Shown piece by piece: positions 6,939 through 15,447 of a DNA stretch of 64,000 nt. This DNA is from an uncultured Collinsella sp. (GTDB taxonomy: Bacteria; Actinomycetota; Coriobacteriia; Coriobacteriales; Coriobacteriaceae). The DNA lies in assembly GCA_900542155.1 (NCBI GenBank), contig UQMD01000009.1, forward strand, positions 16,462 through 80,461, in the 5' to 3' direction. Both the position numbers and the translations under genes were made by a program. The notes below the pieces were generated by a model that ran no database searches, had not been told where the DNA came from, and worked only from the letters and a program-made list of their open reading frames with translations. Numbering within the stretch: position 1 is the first letter of the stretch; every line of letters starts with the position of its first letter.

Positions 6939-7313
6939 ATGAATGAGCAGAACGCCAATCCGGTCGAGCTCTTTGGCATGCGCGTCGCCCATGTGGGCAT
7001 CAACGCCGCCGACCCGGCAGACGCCTTGGAGATTGCGGAGCTGTTCTCGACGATGATGGGCTTGCCCGTTATCGAGACCCCGGTTTCGTACTTTAACGAT
7101 TCGCTGATCGAGGTCATGAAGCAGAACGGTCGTGGCACCAAGGGCCACATCGGCTTTGCCGTCAACGACATCGATGCGGCCGAGAAGTGGTTTGCCGAGC
7201 GCGGGCTCGAGGTTAACGAGGAGTCGCGCGCGCTGCTGCCCGACGGTTCTACCAAGCTCGTGTACTTTAAGCGCGAGTTCGCCGGCTTCGCCGTGCATCT
7301 GTGCCGCGAGTAG
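6939..7313 (+). CDS. VOC (glyoxalase/bleomycin-resistance fold) family protein
   Basis: 124 residues with two beta-alpha-beta-beta-beta modules. The opening MRVAHVGINAADPADALEIAELF and the second-half GHIGFAVNDIDAAEKWFAERGLEV are characteristic of the vicinal oxygen chelate superfamily. Metal ligands (His in HVGI and HIGF, Glu late in the modules) are partly present, but the reaction cannot be named. It starts 11 bp after the PTS IIB gene and is followed by a shared terminator, so the two form one transcript. A link to sugar catabolism is plausible but only inferred from position. Confidence 0.85.
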   Translation: MNEQNANPVELFGMRVAHVGINAADPADALEIAELFSTMMGLPVIETPVSYFNDSLIEVMKQNGRGTKGHIGFAVNDIDAAEKWFAERGLEVNEESRALLPDGSTKLVYFKREFAGFAVHLCRE

Positions 7314-7340
7314 CGCACAAACTGCCATAACGAACAAAAA

Positions 7341-7372
7341 GGGATAGGGCCGCATGGCCTTATCCCTTTTTT
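7341..7372. terminator. Bidirectional terminator between the VOC gene and histidine kinase
   Basis: Stem GGGATAGGGCC/GGCCTTATCCC, loop GCAT, with A5 before and T6 after. It serves both converging genes. Confidence 0.93.
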
Positions 7373-7387
7373 ACGCCGAGGGGCTTC

Positions 7388-8683
7388 CTACCGTGGCAGG
7401 CGAATCGTAAAGCGGCTGCCGACGCCTTCGACCGAGGTCACGCCAATAACGCCGCCATGGCTATCGACAATCCACTTGGCAATGGCAAGCCCCAGACCCG
7501 AGCCCTGCGCGCCGGCATCGCGTGCGTTGTCGGCACGGTAGAACCGTTCAAACGCGTGAGCTGCGGATTCCTGATTCATGCCGATACCCTCGTCCTCAAC
7601 ACTTATGTCGATCGCGCCCGTGCCCGTATCCTGCGCTACGCCAAAGGTGATGGACGTGCCCGCGTCCGAATACTTGGCGGCGTTTTGCACGATCACGCGC
7701 AGGGCCTGCTTCACGAGCGCCACGTCGACAGAAGCATTGCAGCGCGGGTCGCTGGCGAGCGCAGTGTCGTACGCCAGCCGATACGTGTGCTCGGCATCGA
7801 TCATCTGCGATTCCTCGCACACCTCGCCGACCAGTGCGGCCATGTTGGTGTCCACGCGCCTCAGTACGGTGCGGCCGGCATCGCCGCGCGCCAAAAACAG
7901 CAGCTGCTCCACGAGCTCTTGCATGTGCTCGCTTTCGGCCTTGAGGGACGCGATGGATTCTGTCAGCACGTCCGGGTCGTCTTTGCCCCAGCGGTCGAGC
8001 ATGTTCACGTAGCCCTGAATCACCGCGATGGGCGTGCGCAGCTCGTGGCTCGCATCGTTGACAAAGCGCATCTGCTGTAGCTTGGCCTCTTGCATCTGGC
8101 GCAGCAGGCGGTTGAGCGCGACCTCGATGCTCGCCAGGTCGGCGTCGCCGGTGGTGACGCTCGGCGAGTCGACACTCGCGCGTTCGATTGCCTGCTCCAG
8201 CGTTTCCATCTTGCCGCCGGAGAGCTGCATGCGGCCGAGCTCGTCCACGCGCAGGGCCAGGTCGTTGAGCGGTGCCATGGTGCGGCGCACGCGGCGAGCG
8301 CCGCTGAGCATGTTGAGCACGCTGATGACTTGCCCGCCCGCAACGACAAGATAGAGGGGCCACAGCGCGATGAGGTCCTGCGCGAGGGGGAAGGTCTTGG
8401 TGGTGCGCGCAAGCTCGACGGTATAGGTGAGCGTGGCCAGGTCCAAGCCGCGCGCGGGCGCGAACGACATGCCGTGAACGGTGGCGCCGGGGATCCAGCC
8501 TGCGGTAAACGCGCCGTCGGGCAGCGTCTGGTTGTAGCCATAGACCAGGATCGCCGCCGCAACAACCAGCAGCCACAGATCGAGCCAGACGTAGCTCATC
8601 AGGCGGCGCCACATGTAGCTCCAGTTGATGGCGCGGGCAATGGAGGTGACGCGCTTGGTCTCGGCGTTATGCGCGGCAGACAT
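7388..8683 (-). CDS. Sensor histidine kinase (HisKA/HATPase_c, HAMP-type linker)
   Basis: 431 residues. Two transmembrane helices (about 30-50 and 115-140) flank a small extracytoplasmic domain. An H-box FVNDASHELRTPIAVIQGYV carries the phosphoacceptor His, with N-box NAAKYSDAG, G1 DEGIGM and G2 GSGLGLAIAKWIVDSHGG. It phosphorylates the response regulator encoded just upstream. ATG 8683 was chosen because it overlaps the regulator's stop by 17 bp, implying translational coupling; a longer frame starting at 8734 would overlap much more. The signal is unknown. The organisation resembles the ArlS/CssS-type OmpR-partner kinases. Confidence 0.95.
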   Translation of the reverse strand: MSAAHNAETKRVTSIARAINWSYMWRRLMSYVWLDLWLLVVAAAILVYGYNQTLPDGAFTAGWIPGATVHGMSFAPARGLDLATLTYTVELARTTKTFPLAQDLIALWPLYLVVAGGQVISVLNMLSGARRVRRTMAPLNDLALRVDELGRMQLSGGKMETLEQAIERASVDSPSVTTGDADLASIEVALNRLLRQMQEAKLQQMRFVNDASHELRTPIAVIQGYVNMLDRWGKDDPDVLTESIASLKAESEHMQELVEQLLFLARGDAGRTVLRRVDTNMAALVGEVCEESQMIDAEHTYRLAYDTALASDPRCNASVDVALVKQALRVIVQNAAKYSDAGTSITFGVAQDTGTGAIDISVEDEGIGMNQESAAHAFERFYRADNARDAGAQGSGLGLAIAKWIVDSHGGVIGVTSVEGVGSRFTIRLPR

Positions 8684-9452
8684 AGCCCACCCCGCGCACG
8701 GTCTGGATGATGCGGGCGCCGCCGGCGTCTTCAATCTTGGCGCGTAGGTGCGCGATGTGCACGTCGACGTTGTTGGTGTCGCCTACGTATTCGTAGCCCA
8801 GCGCCTCGTGCGCGATGCGCTCGCGCGTGAGCACGGTGCCGGCATGCGCCATAAGCAGGGCGAGGACGTCGAACTCGCAAGCCGTGAGCGCAATGGGCGA
8901 GCCGCCGACCGTGACTTCGCGGCGGTCGGGGTCGAGCGCAACCGAGCCCACGGTGAGCGCGGTGGGGGAGGGCACGGCAGAGGTCTTGGCCGAGTCGCTA
9001 GCCGGGGGCATCGCGGTGGCCTTCTCGCCCGCGACGCCCGCCATGCCCGCTCCGGCGCCGACGCCAGCTACGCCCGAAGCCGCCCGCATGGCCTCCGAGC
9101 GCTTCAACGCCACGCGGATCCGTGCGAACAGCTCCTCAATCGCAAACGGCTTGGTCAGGTAATCGTCGGCGCCGGCATCGAGCCCAGCCACCTTGTCCAT
9201 CACGGCATCGCGCGCGGTGACCATAATCACCGGCACATCCTTGTGCTTGCGGATGCGCCGCAGCACTTCCATACCGTTGAGCTGCGGCAACAGTACGTCG
9301 AGCAGAATCAGATCGTAGTCGCGCTCCAGCGCCAGGTCCACGGCGGTGCGGCCGTCGGCGGCGTGCTCTACCTGGTAACCCTCGTGCTCCAGTTCGAGCG
9401 TCACAAAGCGGGCGATTTTCTCCTCGTCCTCTACAATCAGGATTCGTGCCAT
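8667..9452 (-). CDS. OmpR/PhoB-family response regulator
   Basis: 261 residues. The receiver domain holds the acidic pair EDE (8-10), phospho-acceptor Asp52 (LILLDVLLP) and Lys near residue 102 (YLTKPF). The C-terminal winged-helix DNA-binding domain has LTACEFDVLALLMAH and HIAHLRAKIEDAGGARIIQTVRGVGYVC. An Ala/Gly/Pro-rich linker of about 60 residues joins the domains, longer than the usual 10-20. It precedes and overlaps the kinase gene. Targets are unknown. Confidence 0.95.
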   Translation of the reverse strand: MARILIVEDEEKIARFVTLELEHEGYQVEHAADGRTAVDLALERDYDLILLDVLLPQLNGMEVLRRIRKHKDVPVIMVTARDAVMDKVAGLDAGADDYLTKPFAIEELFARIRVALKRSEAMRAASGVAGVGAGAGMAGVAGEKATAMPPASDSAKTSAVPSPTALTVGSVALDPDRREVTVGGSPIALTACEFDVLALLMAHAGTVLTRERIAHEALGYEYVGDTNNVDVHIAHLRAKIEDAGGARIIQTVRGVGYVCRA

Positions 9453-9470
9453 ACGTGCCCCCGTCTGCGA

Positions 9471-10013
9471 TTACTTGTCGTCGTTGAGATTTTGCTTGAT
9501 GTCGTCTGCGGCGTCGGCGGCGTGATCCATCAGGTTATTGATGCTGCCGGGTACATCACCGTCGCTGTCGATGCGGTAGCGCATGCCAAAGAACAGGCCA
9601 ATCAGCATCAGCCATATCGTGGCGCCCCAGGCAAACAGCGCGACGATGGGGATCAGGATGGGAATGTTGAGGATGATCGCATCGCGGCGCGTGGCGATAA
9701 ACTTGGTGTCCAGACTCAGGCGGAAGAGCTTTTTGAGGTACTCCCACACGCTGTCCATCTTCTTGGAGAAGTCGGTCTTTTCGCTCGACTTTTCGTAGGC
9801 GGCCTGCGCGGCGACCATCTCGGCAGAGGGCTCATCGACTGGTGCGGACTCGGTGGCGGCATGCGCCGATGTGGTCTGGGTCTTGCCCTGCGACTCAAGC
9901 CAAATGATGGCGTCCAGAACGTTGCCGTCGGCGGCGTCGAGCGCGGCCTTGGCATCGGTGTAGCTCACGCTGCACTTGGTGCGGATGGTTTCAACTTTTT
10001 CGAGGTCGTCCAT
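9471..10013 (-). CDS. UBA-like / DUF4342 membrane protein
   Basis: 180 residues. The N-terminus (about 1-45) reads as a UBA-like helical domain (VETIRTKCSVSYTDAKAALDAADGNVLDAIIWLE), as in EF-Ts and DUF4342 proteins. A charged linker follows, then a hydrophobic segment (about 115-145, NIPILIPIVALFAWGATIWLMLIGLFFG). The C-terminus is helical and polar. Function is unknown. It ends 18 bp before the response regulator start on the same strand and is likely co-transcribed with the two-component genes, so a role in the same envelope response is possible. Confidence 0.82.
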   Translation of the reverse strand: MDDLEKVETIRTKCSVSYTDAKAALDAADGNVLDAIIWLESQGKTQTTSAHAATESAPVDEPSAEMVAAQAAYEKSSEKTDFSKKMDSVWEYLKKLFRLSLDTKFIATRRDAIILNIPILIPIVALFAWGATIWLMLIGLFFGMRYRIDSDGDVPGSINNLMDHAADAADDIKQNLNDDK

Positions 10014-10225
10014 GACCTGTCCTTTCGTTCGATGGGCGCGACGCCGGGCGATTTGCCCGGGCGCGAGCGTTGCGTTCGGCGGCCTGCGTGGCGCCGCCCC
10101 GCCCTTGGTCGAACTCTATAGTGCAGGTTATAGATTAAGCGATTCTTGAGCCAAGATTAATGTTGGATGAGTTTTTGGGTGCGTGTGGGGGAGAGAAGGA
10201 GGGGTCATTGTTAGTGGCTGGAGGC
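10014..10225. other. Intergenic stretch upstream of the DUF4342 gene
   Basis: No gene seen. It holds the presumed promoter of the DUF4342 - two-component operon, which I could not define, and AT-rich sequence around 10120-10170. Confidence 0.4.
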
Positions 10226-10407
10226 GAGGTCTAATACTTTTCCCGAGAAGTGAACGAGCAAAATCGGACCCCCGAAACATCGACACTTTGAGGGCGCGCT
10301 TTCCTGCGGTTTCGATGCTGGAATCCTGCGATTTTGCTGCCGAAAAATGCTGATGTTTCGGGGGTCCAAAAACAGGCGTTCACTTCCCGGGAAAAGTATT
10401 AGACCTC
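10226..10407. mobile_element. 182-bp palindromic MITE-like element
   Basis: The ends are near-perfect inverted repeats: GAGGTCTAATACTTTTCCCG at 10226 and its complement ending at 10407, continuing inward through GAAGTGAACG. A second nested pair (GGACCCCCGAAACATC near 10266 and its complement near 10350-10366) lies inside. There is no coding capacity. Size and nested palindromes suit a non-autonomous miniature element or a large cruciform repeat. Confidence 0.75.
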
Positions 10408-10434
10408 GATAGTGGGGGATGGTGGGCCGGTGGC

Positions 10435-10469
10435 AAGCCGGCGGCAGGAGGTGGTCCTGCCGCCGGCTT
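10435..10469 (-). terminator. Strong GC hairpin after the M/S-like gene
   Basis: A perfect 15-bp stem (AAGCCGGCGGCAGGA with its complement) and a 5-base loop, 24 bp past the stop of the minus-strand gene. No T-run follows on either strand, so it may be an RNA-stabilising or Rho-assisted terminator. Confidence 0.55.
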
Positions 10470-10492
10470 GGGGCGTTGCTGCTGCCTATGTG

Positions 10493-11926
10493 CTACTCGC
10501 AGATTTGGTCGACCACCTCGGTGATGGTCTTTTTTGCGGCTTCGAGGTTGCGCTGGGCTTGGGCGACAGCGGCCTCGGCTTGTTTCTTGGCCCTTACGAC
10601 CTCGGCAAAGCGATTGATGGATTCGCTATACTCGCGCGTACGCGGGTCGAGTGCTGGTGGGACTTCGATCTCGAACAGGTCGGTCGGGCGGATGGCACGG
10701 ATGTCTGCCGCTTCGGTCAATGCTTGAATTAGCTGCGCCCCGTGGCCTTCTGTAAGGTAGCCAACGATTATCTCCGAAAACACCACGCGCTCCTCTTCGG
10801 TCATTGTTTCGAATGACGGGCGAATGACGGTGGTGTTATGCGAAGCAACCAGGTGCTGCTTTGCGTCATTGGCGCTGACGACAAGCAGGTTGGACGCGCC
10901 GTAGCGACCCAGCATGCGCGGCATGACGATATCTCCAGCGCGGAGCTCATAGCGATCGAGAACGCTGGGGTCCACCTTTACGATTTTGGAATCCGAGCCG
11001 TTTGCGCTTTCTACAGCGTCTGCGGGCAGAAGGTTGCCGTCTTGAAAATCCTGAGATGAGATGCGGCGAACCTCGATCGCATCAACGTCGTTCGATGTGG
11101 TGCTCTCGCGGGGCATGAATGGTGCCACTCGCGTAAAAGCGTCACCAAGCGTGGCGCTGTAGTTTCGGGTAAGCCTGATAAGGCTGATTTTGCCCCACGA
11201 GAGTGGGGCATGGTGCTGGAGTAGCTCACGCGTCTCGAGAACGATTGTCTCTATGGGAGAGGTCTGATGTTGAGCGAGGCTAACGCGGGACCAATCCGGT
11301 GCAATAGCTAGGGGCGGGCAGGATTCTTCGTTCGCGGGGGTTGGCAACATGTAGCGAGTGAAGCTGGACAGGTTGTGGAATGTGACGCTGCGGTTCTCCG
11401 TTGACAAGACGATGAGCTCGCACATCTTGTAACTGCTGGGTTCGCTGTGCGGGAAATAGACGACACGCTCGATGAGTCCTTCGCGCATGAGAACCGTGCG
11501 CGCCTGCTCGGCTTTATCTATTAGACTTGCTGGCAGTAATACCGCTGCCCTGCTTCGACCGGAAAGCGCGAGCGCATAGAGGCACCAAACAAAGGGGTCC
11601 CAATCGCAAAAGCCTAAATAGCCCGGCTCCAGATCGTTGATAAGGGCCTCGCATAAGCGAATTTCTTTGTCGTGAGTATTGCGGTGATAGCCCGTAGCGT
11701 CGATAAGCACCGGAGCGGGGCCGTCGACGTCGTCCCGCTCTCCTGGTTCAAGTTCGCAAATGCTGGGAAAGACGCTTTTATTCATGAAGAGGCACGTATT
11801 GAGCAGGTCGGCATCGAGCGAATCGGGTAGTCGAACGACGCGCAAGCGACTGCCTTGTTCCAGATTGAGTGCGCGCGAAATGATGGCAGCGGTGAGGCGT
11901 GGCAAAGAGAACGCGGATTCGTACAT
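10493..11926 (-). CDS. Type I restriction M/S-like protein (methylase remnant fused to specificity-like domain)
   Basis: 477 residues. The first half resembles the back part of an N6-adenine methylase of HsdM type: RAAVLLPASLIDKAEQARTVLMREGLIERVVYFP followed by CELIVLSTENRSVTFHNLS, the region after motif IV. No NPPF/NPPY catalytic motif is seen. The second half looks like an HsdS-type domain: IEVRRISSQDFQDGNLL ... YELRAGDIVMPRMLGRYG ... LVASHNTTVIRP, ending in a long coiled coil (AKKQAEAAVAQAQRNLEAAKKTITE). It may recognise DNA without methylating it. No HsdR or complete HsdM lies nearby. The family call is by motif impression only. Confidence 0.45.
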   Translation of the reverse strand: MYESAFSLPRLTAAIISRALNLEQGSRLRVVRLPDSLDADLLNTCLFMNKSVFPSICELEPGERDDVDGPAPVLIDATGYHRNTHDKEIRLCEALINDLEPGYLGFCDWDPFVWCLYALALSGRSRAAVLLPASLIDKAEQARTVLMREGLIERVVYFPHSEPSSYKMCELIVLSTENRSVTFHNLSSFTRYMLPTPANEESCPPLAIAPDWSRVSLAQHQTSPIETIVLETRELLQHHAPLSWGKISLIRLTRNYSATLGDAFTRVAPFMPRESTTSNDVDAIEVRRISSQDFQDGNLLPADAVESANGSDSKIVKVDPSVLDRYELRAGDIVMPRMLGRYGASNLLVVSANDAKQHLVASHNTTVIRPSFETMTEEERVVFSEIIVGYLTEGHGAQLIQALTEAADIRAIRPTDLFEIEVPPALDPRTREYSESINRFAEVVRAKKQAEAAVAQAQRNLEAAKKTITEVVDQICE

Positions 11927-12215
11927 ACGTATGCCCTTTCTTCTTAGTGGGATATATGTTAACAGAATATTTCGAAAATTTCTAATGACGAGAACAGCAC
12001 ACTGTGCTATCCTCGAAGCAATCCAAACCTAACTCAATATCAACTGCTTGATGCAACCGCTATACAGCATTTAGGCAAGCTACGTTATCGAGCGAGACGA
12101 TTTCACTTACGAAGCAGCAGGTTAGGTCAACAACTACTACCTATGCCTCAGAACATTCTAAAACTTAGAACAAACTAAACGACAAGCATTCGCAACCGGA
12201 CAGGAAGAGGCATTC
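11927..12215. other. AT-rich divergent intergenic region
   Basis: No gene seen. It separates the minus-strand M/S-like gene from the plus-strand cassette. It contains TTCTAA-AAC-TTAGAA (12155-12169) and paired CCTAAC/GTTAGG words near 12025 and 12121. Promoters for both directions should lie here. Confidence 0.4.
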
Positions 12216-13133
12216 ATGAAGAATGAAGACAGTATTTATGAGGTGTTCCTCAACGCGATCGATGAAGATCTCCGCAGCATGTGCAAAAAGAACGGGAAGG
12301 CAGAGATGCCGTTTCCGTATCCGTACTGCGGCGAGCAGGATACCGAGCGCTTGGCTAAGGCACTCGTTGGCGTGCTGGAAAAGCGCTCGCCCGATATTCC
12401 CGGGCTGGTGCCCGAGCAGTATCGAGACGATGTGCACGAGGCCCGCGAGCTTTTGGCCGCAGCGTCGCTCGCTTTGTTGTCGCTGTATTTTCCCCAGCGC
12501 GATAACTGTGTGCACTGCATGGCCATCTTAATTGGCATGTTTGAGCACGGAAGCAATCCGCGCTTTAAGTCGAGCGGCGTGCGCATGTTCGAGCAGGTTA
12601 CGACAGGTATGAAGTACTCGTCCGAACAAGGTGGATATATTCTGTCTCGCTTTGTGCGAAGCATCGACTACAAAAGACCCTGCGACCACGTGCATCGCGA
12701 TGGGTCGCGCGGTTTTACGGCGGACGAGGACGATGCCGTCATGTTTTATAAGCGCTATCTCAAGGTGCAGAGACGCGTCTTCGATACCAGCCCGCGTTTC
12801 AACTTTGAGCTATGCGTCAAACGCCCGTTTGAGGCGCTTTCGGACAATCGGGAGAACTTTTATTGCATGGAGGAAAAGATGGAAATCGATTTGGCAACTA
12901 AGGTACGGGAGCTCCAGGACCGCTACACCCTCAACTTCGCTCAGGCCAAAGAGTATGACCTGCTCGACAAGCTGATGATTGATGCATTGCTTGCATATCT
13001 GCGCGACGGGTCAGTCTCAATCGCGGCGCGCGAGAGCTATGTGGCGCAAACGGAGCGTCTGATTGACGGTGCGGTCAAGTTGCCGTGTGCGACGAGCCCC
13101 AAGGAGGGCGCAGACGTCGACCGTATTTCCTAG
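12216..13133 (+). CDS. Conserved-looking protein of unknown function, first gene of the TraG-ClpP cassette
   Basis: 305 residues, soluble, mostly helical, with no transmembrane segment or recognised motif. Several Cys/His pairs occur (SMCKKNG, FPYPYCGEQD, NCVHCMAILIG), so metal binding is possible but not shown. ATG 12216 follows GGAAGAGG. It lies 38 bp before the TraG-like ATPase on the same strand, so they are probably co-transcribed. I do not recognise the family. Confidence 0.65.
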   Translation: MKNEDSIYEVFLNAIDEDLRSMCKKNGKAEMPFPYPYCGEQDTERLAKALVGVLEKRSPDIPGLVPEQYRDDVHEARELLAAASLALLSLYFPQRDNCVHCMAILIGMFEHGSNPRFKSSGVRMFEQVTTGMKYSSEQGGYILSRFVRSIDYKRPCDHVHRDGSRGFTADEDDAVMFYKRYLKVQRRVFDTSPRFNFELCVKRPFEALSDNRENFYCMEEKMEIDLATKVRELQDRYTLNFAQAKEYDLLDKLMIDALLAYLRDGSVSIAARESYVAQTERLIDGAVKLPCATSPKEGADVDRIS

Positions 13134-13171
13134 CAATCACGCAGAACTATCGACAAGAAAGGGGCCGTGCC

Positions 13172-14656
13172 ATGTCGGTCATTAAGATGTACGGCTACGA
13201 GGCCGCGCAGCAAACGGAGTACCAAACCAAGAAGTGGGCGACCAAGGAGGAAATGCAGGCGCTGTCATCCGGCGATGAGCAGCGCGATGTGATCTTGGCG
13301 CAAGGTGCCACGGTGGCTTTCTACGAGGGCGACAAGCACTGGGAGACAAGCGTGTCCAACAATGTTTTTGCCTTTGGAGGCACCGGCAGCGGCAAAACAG
13401 CGAGTTTCGTTTTGCCCAACCTGCTCAACCACCACGAGTGCTGCTATGTGGTCACAGACACCAAGGGCGAGTTACTGCGCCGCACGGGAAAAGGCTTTGA
13501 AGAGGACGGCTACGAGGTAACGGTTCTCGACACCATCAATCCCGAGCAGTCGTCCGGGTACGATCCCCTGCGCTACGTGATGGATGTCGAGGGTATCCCC
13601 ACCACGGTGGCGGCAATCATGGAGGGGGTCGATCCTGACAGGCGCAGCTTTAGGAACGACCCGTTTTGGGACAACGCGAACGACCTGCTGCTTCGAGCGA
13701 TTGTTGGAATCCTGTTCCTCCTGGAGTGCCTTGCTGGCACATTTGCGCCAGGCGGGGATCCTGAGGCTCCGCGCCGCTACCTTAAGATGAACAACGTCTT
13801 TAAACTGGCTGCGCTCATCAAGGTTACGGGAGATGGTGAGGGGCGATTCCCGTTGGACTACCTTGTAGAAGAGGTAGAGTCCAGGGAGTTTCTCGATAAG
13901 TATGGTGCGGAGAACGCGGATCTGTATGGCGTTGAGCAGTATCGCGATTTTCGCGGGGCAGCCGATAGGACGCTTAAGAGTATTCTGATCACACTCAATG
14001 CGACCATCTCGCAGCTTAAGACTCCCCAGCTCATGCGCGTCTATGAGAAAGATGAAATGCGTCTTGACCGTATCGACGAGGGCAAGCGCGTGATTGATCT
14101 TAAGGTGAGCGACAACGACTCCACCAATGCGTGGCTTGCGAACGTTGCCCTTAAGCAGCTGTTTAACCTTGCCCAGCGCCGTGCCGATGCCAGCCCCAGC
14201 GGCCATTTGCAGCGTCGCGTGCAGTTTGTGCTCGATGAGTTTCCCAATGTGGGACGCATCCCCGATTTTGAGCGCAGCATTGCGACCGTGCGCAGTCGCG
14301 GCATTAGCTTTTTGATGTGTGCGCAATCGCTGAGCCAGCTCGATGTCGTGTACGGCAAATCAACGGCGCTTACCATCCTCGATAACTGCGATAGCTTGGT
14401 CTATATGGGTGGCGGCAGCAACATCGCGACGCAGAACTACATAAGCGAACTGTGTGGCGAGTCGGTTTTGGGCACCAAGTACGTGGGCGCCGAGCGCACT
14501 GCCGTAGATGTGCGCGGTTGCGTGATGACCCCAGGCGAGGTTGGGCTTATGCCTCGCACCGATTGCCTGGTCAAGGTGACCGGCATGCGTCCCTTCCGCT
14601 CCAAGAAGTACTTTTGCGACGACCATCCCAATGCAGCTAAGTGGCTAAGGGATTAG
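13172..14656 (+). CDS. Orphan TraG/VirD4-like (type IV coupling protein family) ATPase
   Basis: 494 residues. Walker A is GGTGSGKT at residues 69-76 within FAFGGTGSGKTASFVLPNLL, followed by VVTDTKGELLRRTGKGFEEDGYEV, typical of VirD4/TraG. Walker B is in VQFVLDEFPNVGRIPDFE with the following ATVRSRGISFLMCAQSLSQL, also diagnostic. The usual N-terminal transmembrane helices are absent, so the protein should be cytosolic. Coupling proteins are hexameric pumps that feed DNA or protein to conjugation channels. No relaxase, VirB4 or other transfer gene is nearby, so its role here is unclear. A ClpP-like gene follows 114 bp downstream. Confidence 0.88.
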   Translation: MSVIKMYGYEAAQQTEYQTKKWATKEEMQALSSGDEQRDVILAQGATVAFYEGDKHWETSVSNNVFAFGGTGSGKTASFVLPNLLNHHECCYVVTDTKGELLRRTGKGFEEDGYEVTVLDTINPEQSSGYDPLRYVMDVEGIPTTVAAIMEGVDPDRRSFRNDPFWDNANDLLLRAIVGILFLLECLAGTFAPGGDPEAPRRYLKMNNVFKLAALIKVTGDGEGRFPLDYLVEEVESREFLDKYGAENADLYGVEQYRDFRGAADRTLKSILITLNATISQLKTPQLMRVYEKDEMRLDRIDEGKRVIDLKVSDNDSTNAWLANVALKQLFNLAQRRADASPSGHLQRRVQFVLDEFPNVGRIPDFERSIATVRSRGISFLMCAQSLSQLDVVYGKSTALTILDNCDSLVYMGGGSNIATQNYISELCGESVLGTKYVGAERTAVDVRGCVMTPGEVGLMPRTDCLVKVTGMRPFRSKKYFCDDHPNAAKWLRD

Positions 14657-14770
14657 CCCTTGCAGCTCCGTGCGTTCCGTTTTGCTTGTGTTGCCGCACG
14701 GCTTCCATTAGCCACTAACCGTGCGGCCCCGTTTTGCCTCCTTACCGATTCCGTTTAGAAGGGAATTGCC

Positions 14771-15373
14771 ATGTCCGTTATGTATCGTGAGCCCAGCATC
14801 ATCAAGAAGTCCAAGGACGGCCGCGTTGCCGCCGTCGATATGGCAAGCGAGCTGCTTAACAGCCGCGTGCTGCTGCTGGAGGGCGAGGTCAACGATGTGA
14901 CCTGCAACGGCCTTATTAAGTCCATGCTGGTGCTGGAACATCAAAGCGCGGCCGAGCCCATCACCCTCATCATCAACAGCCCGGGCGGCAGCGTTACGGC
15001 GGGGCTGGCGCTCATCGACACCATGCAGTCGCTCGACTGCCCCGTGATCACGGTGGGCGAGGGCGTCGTGGCCTCGATGGCCGCGGTGATCTTGGCCTGC
15101 GGCGACCACCGCCAGGTGTACCGCCACACGCAGGTGCTCATTCACCAGCTAATGGGCGGCACGGGCATGGCGCAGCAGACCGATATCGAGATTGTGGCCC
15201 AGCATGCGGCAGCCATGCGTGCCGAGCTGGACGAGCTACTGGCCGAGCACGGCAACCTGAGCGCTCAGGAGTTCCATGAGCTCACCGAGCGCGACTGCTG
15301 GTGTAACGCCAAACGCGCTTTGGAGCTGGGCCTGGTGGATGAGGTGATTGCGCCCAGCAAGAAGGCGCTCTAG
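14771..15373 (+). CDS. ClpP-like serine protease subunit
   Basis: 200 residues, ClpP length. The fold signature PITLIINSPGGSVTAGLALIDTM is clear. The catalytic triad seems intact: Ser102 (GVVASMAAVIL), His125 (VLIHQLMGG; classical ClpP has HQPLGG) and Asp175 (TERDCWCNAKRALELGLVDEV). Divergence in these motifs suggests a second, non-housekeeping ClpP. ClpP needs an AAA+ unfoldase; the only ATPase beside it is the TraG-like protein, which is not a Clp family member. ATG 14771 is preceded by AGAAGGGAATTGCC. Natural substrates are unknown. Confidence 0.9.
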   Translation: MSVMYREPSIIKKSKDGRVAAVDMASELLNSRVLLLEGEVNDVTCNGLIKSMLVLEHQSAAEPITLIINSPGGSVTAGLALIDTMQSLDCPVITVGEGVVASMAAVILACGDHRQVYRHTQVLIHQLMGGTGMAQQTDIEIVAQHAAAMRAELDELLAEHGNLSAQEFHELTERDCWCNAKRALELGLVDEVIAPSKKAL

Positions 15374-15447
15374 CGGGGCGCATGCCTTACAAGTACGTTG
15401 TGCAGGGCGAACAAGTGCGTAAATTCACAGCCAGAAAGAGGTTGAAC

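Noticed and set aside
13172..14656. Start of an integrative conjugative element
   Set aside because: No relaxase, VirB4, integrase or other transfer gene is found in the window; only the coupling-type ATPase is present.
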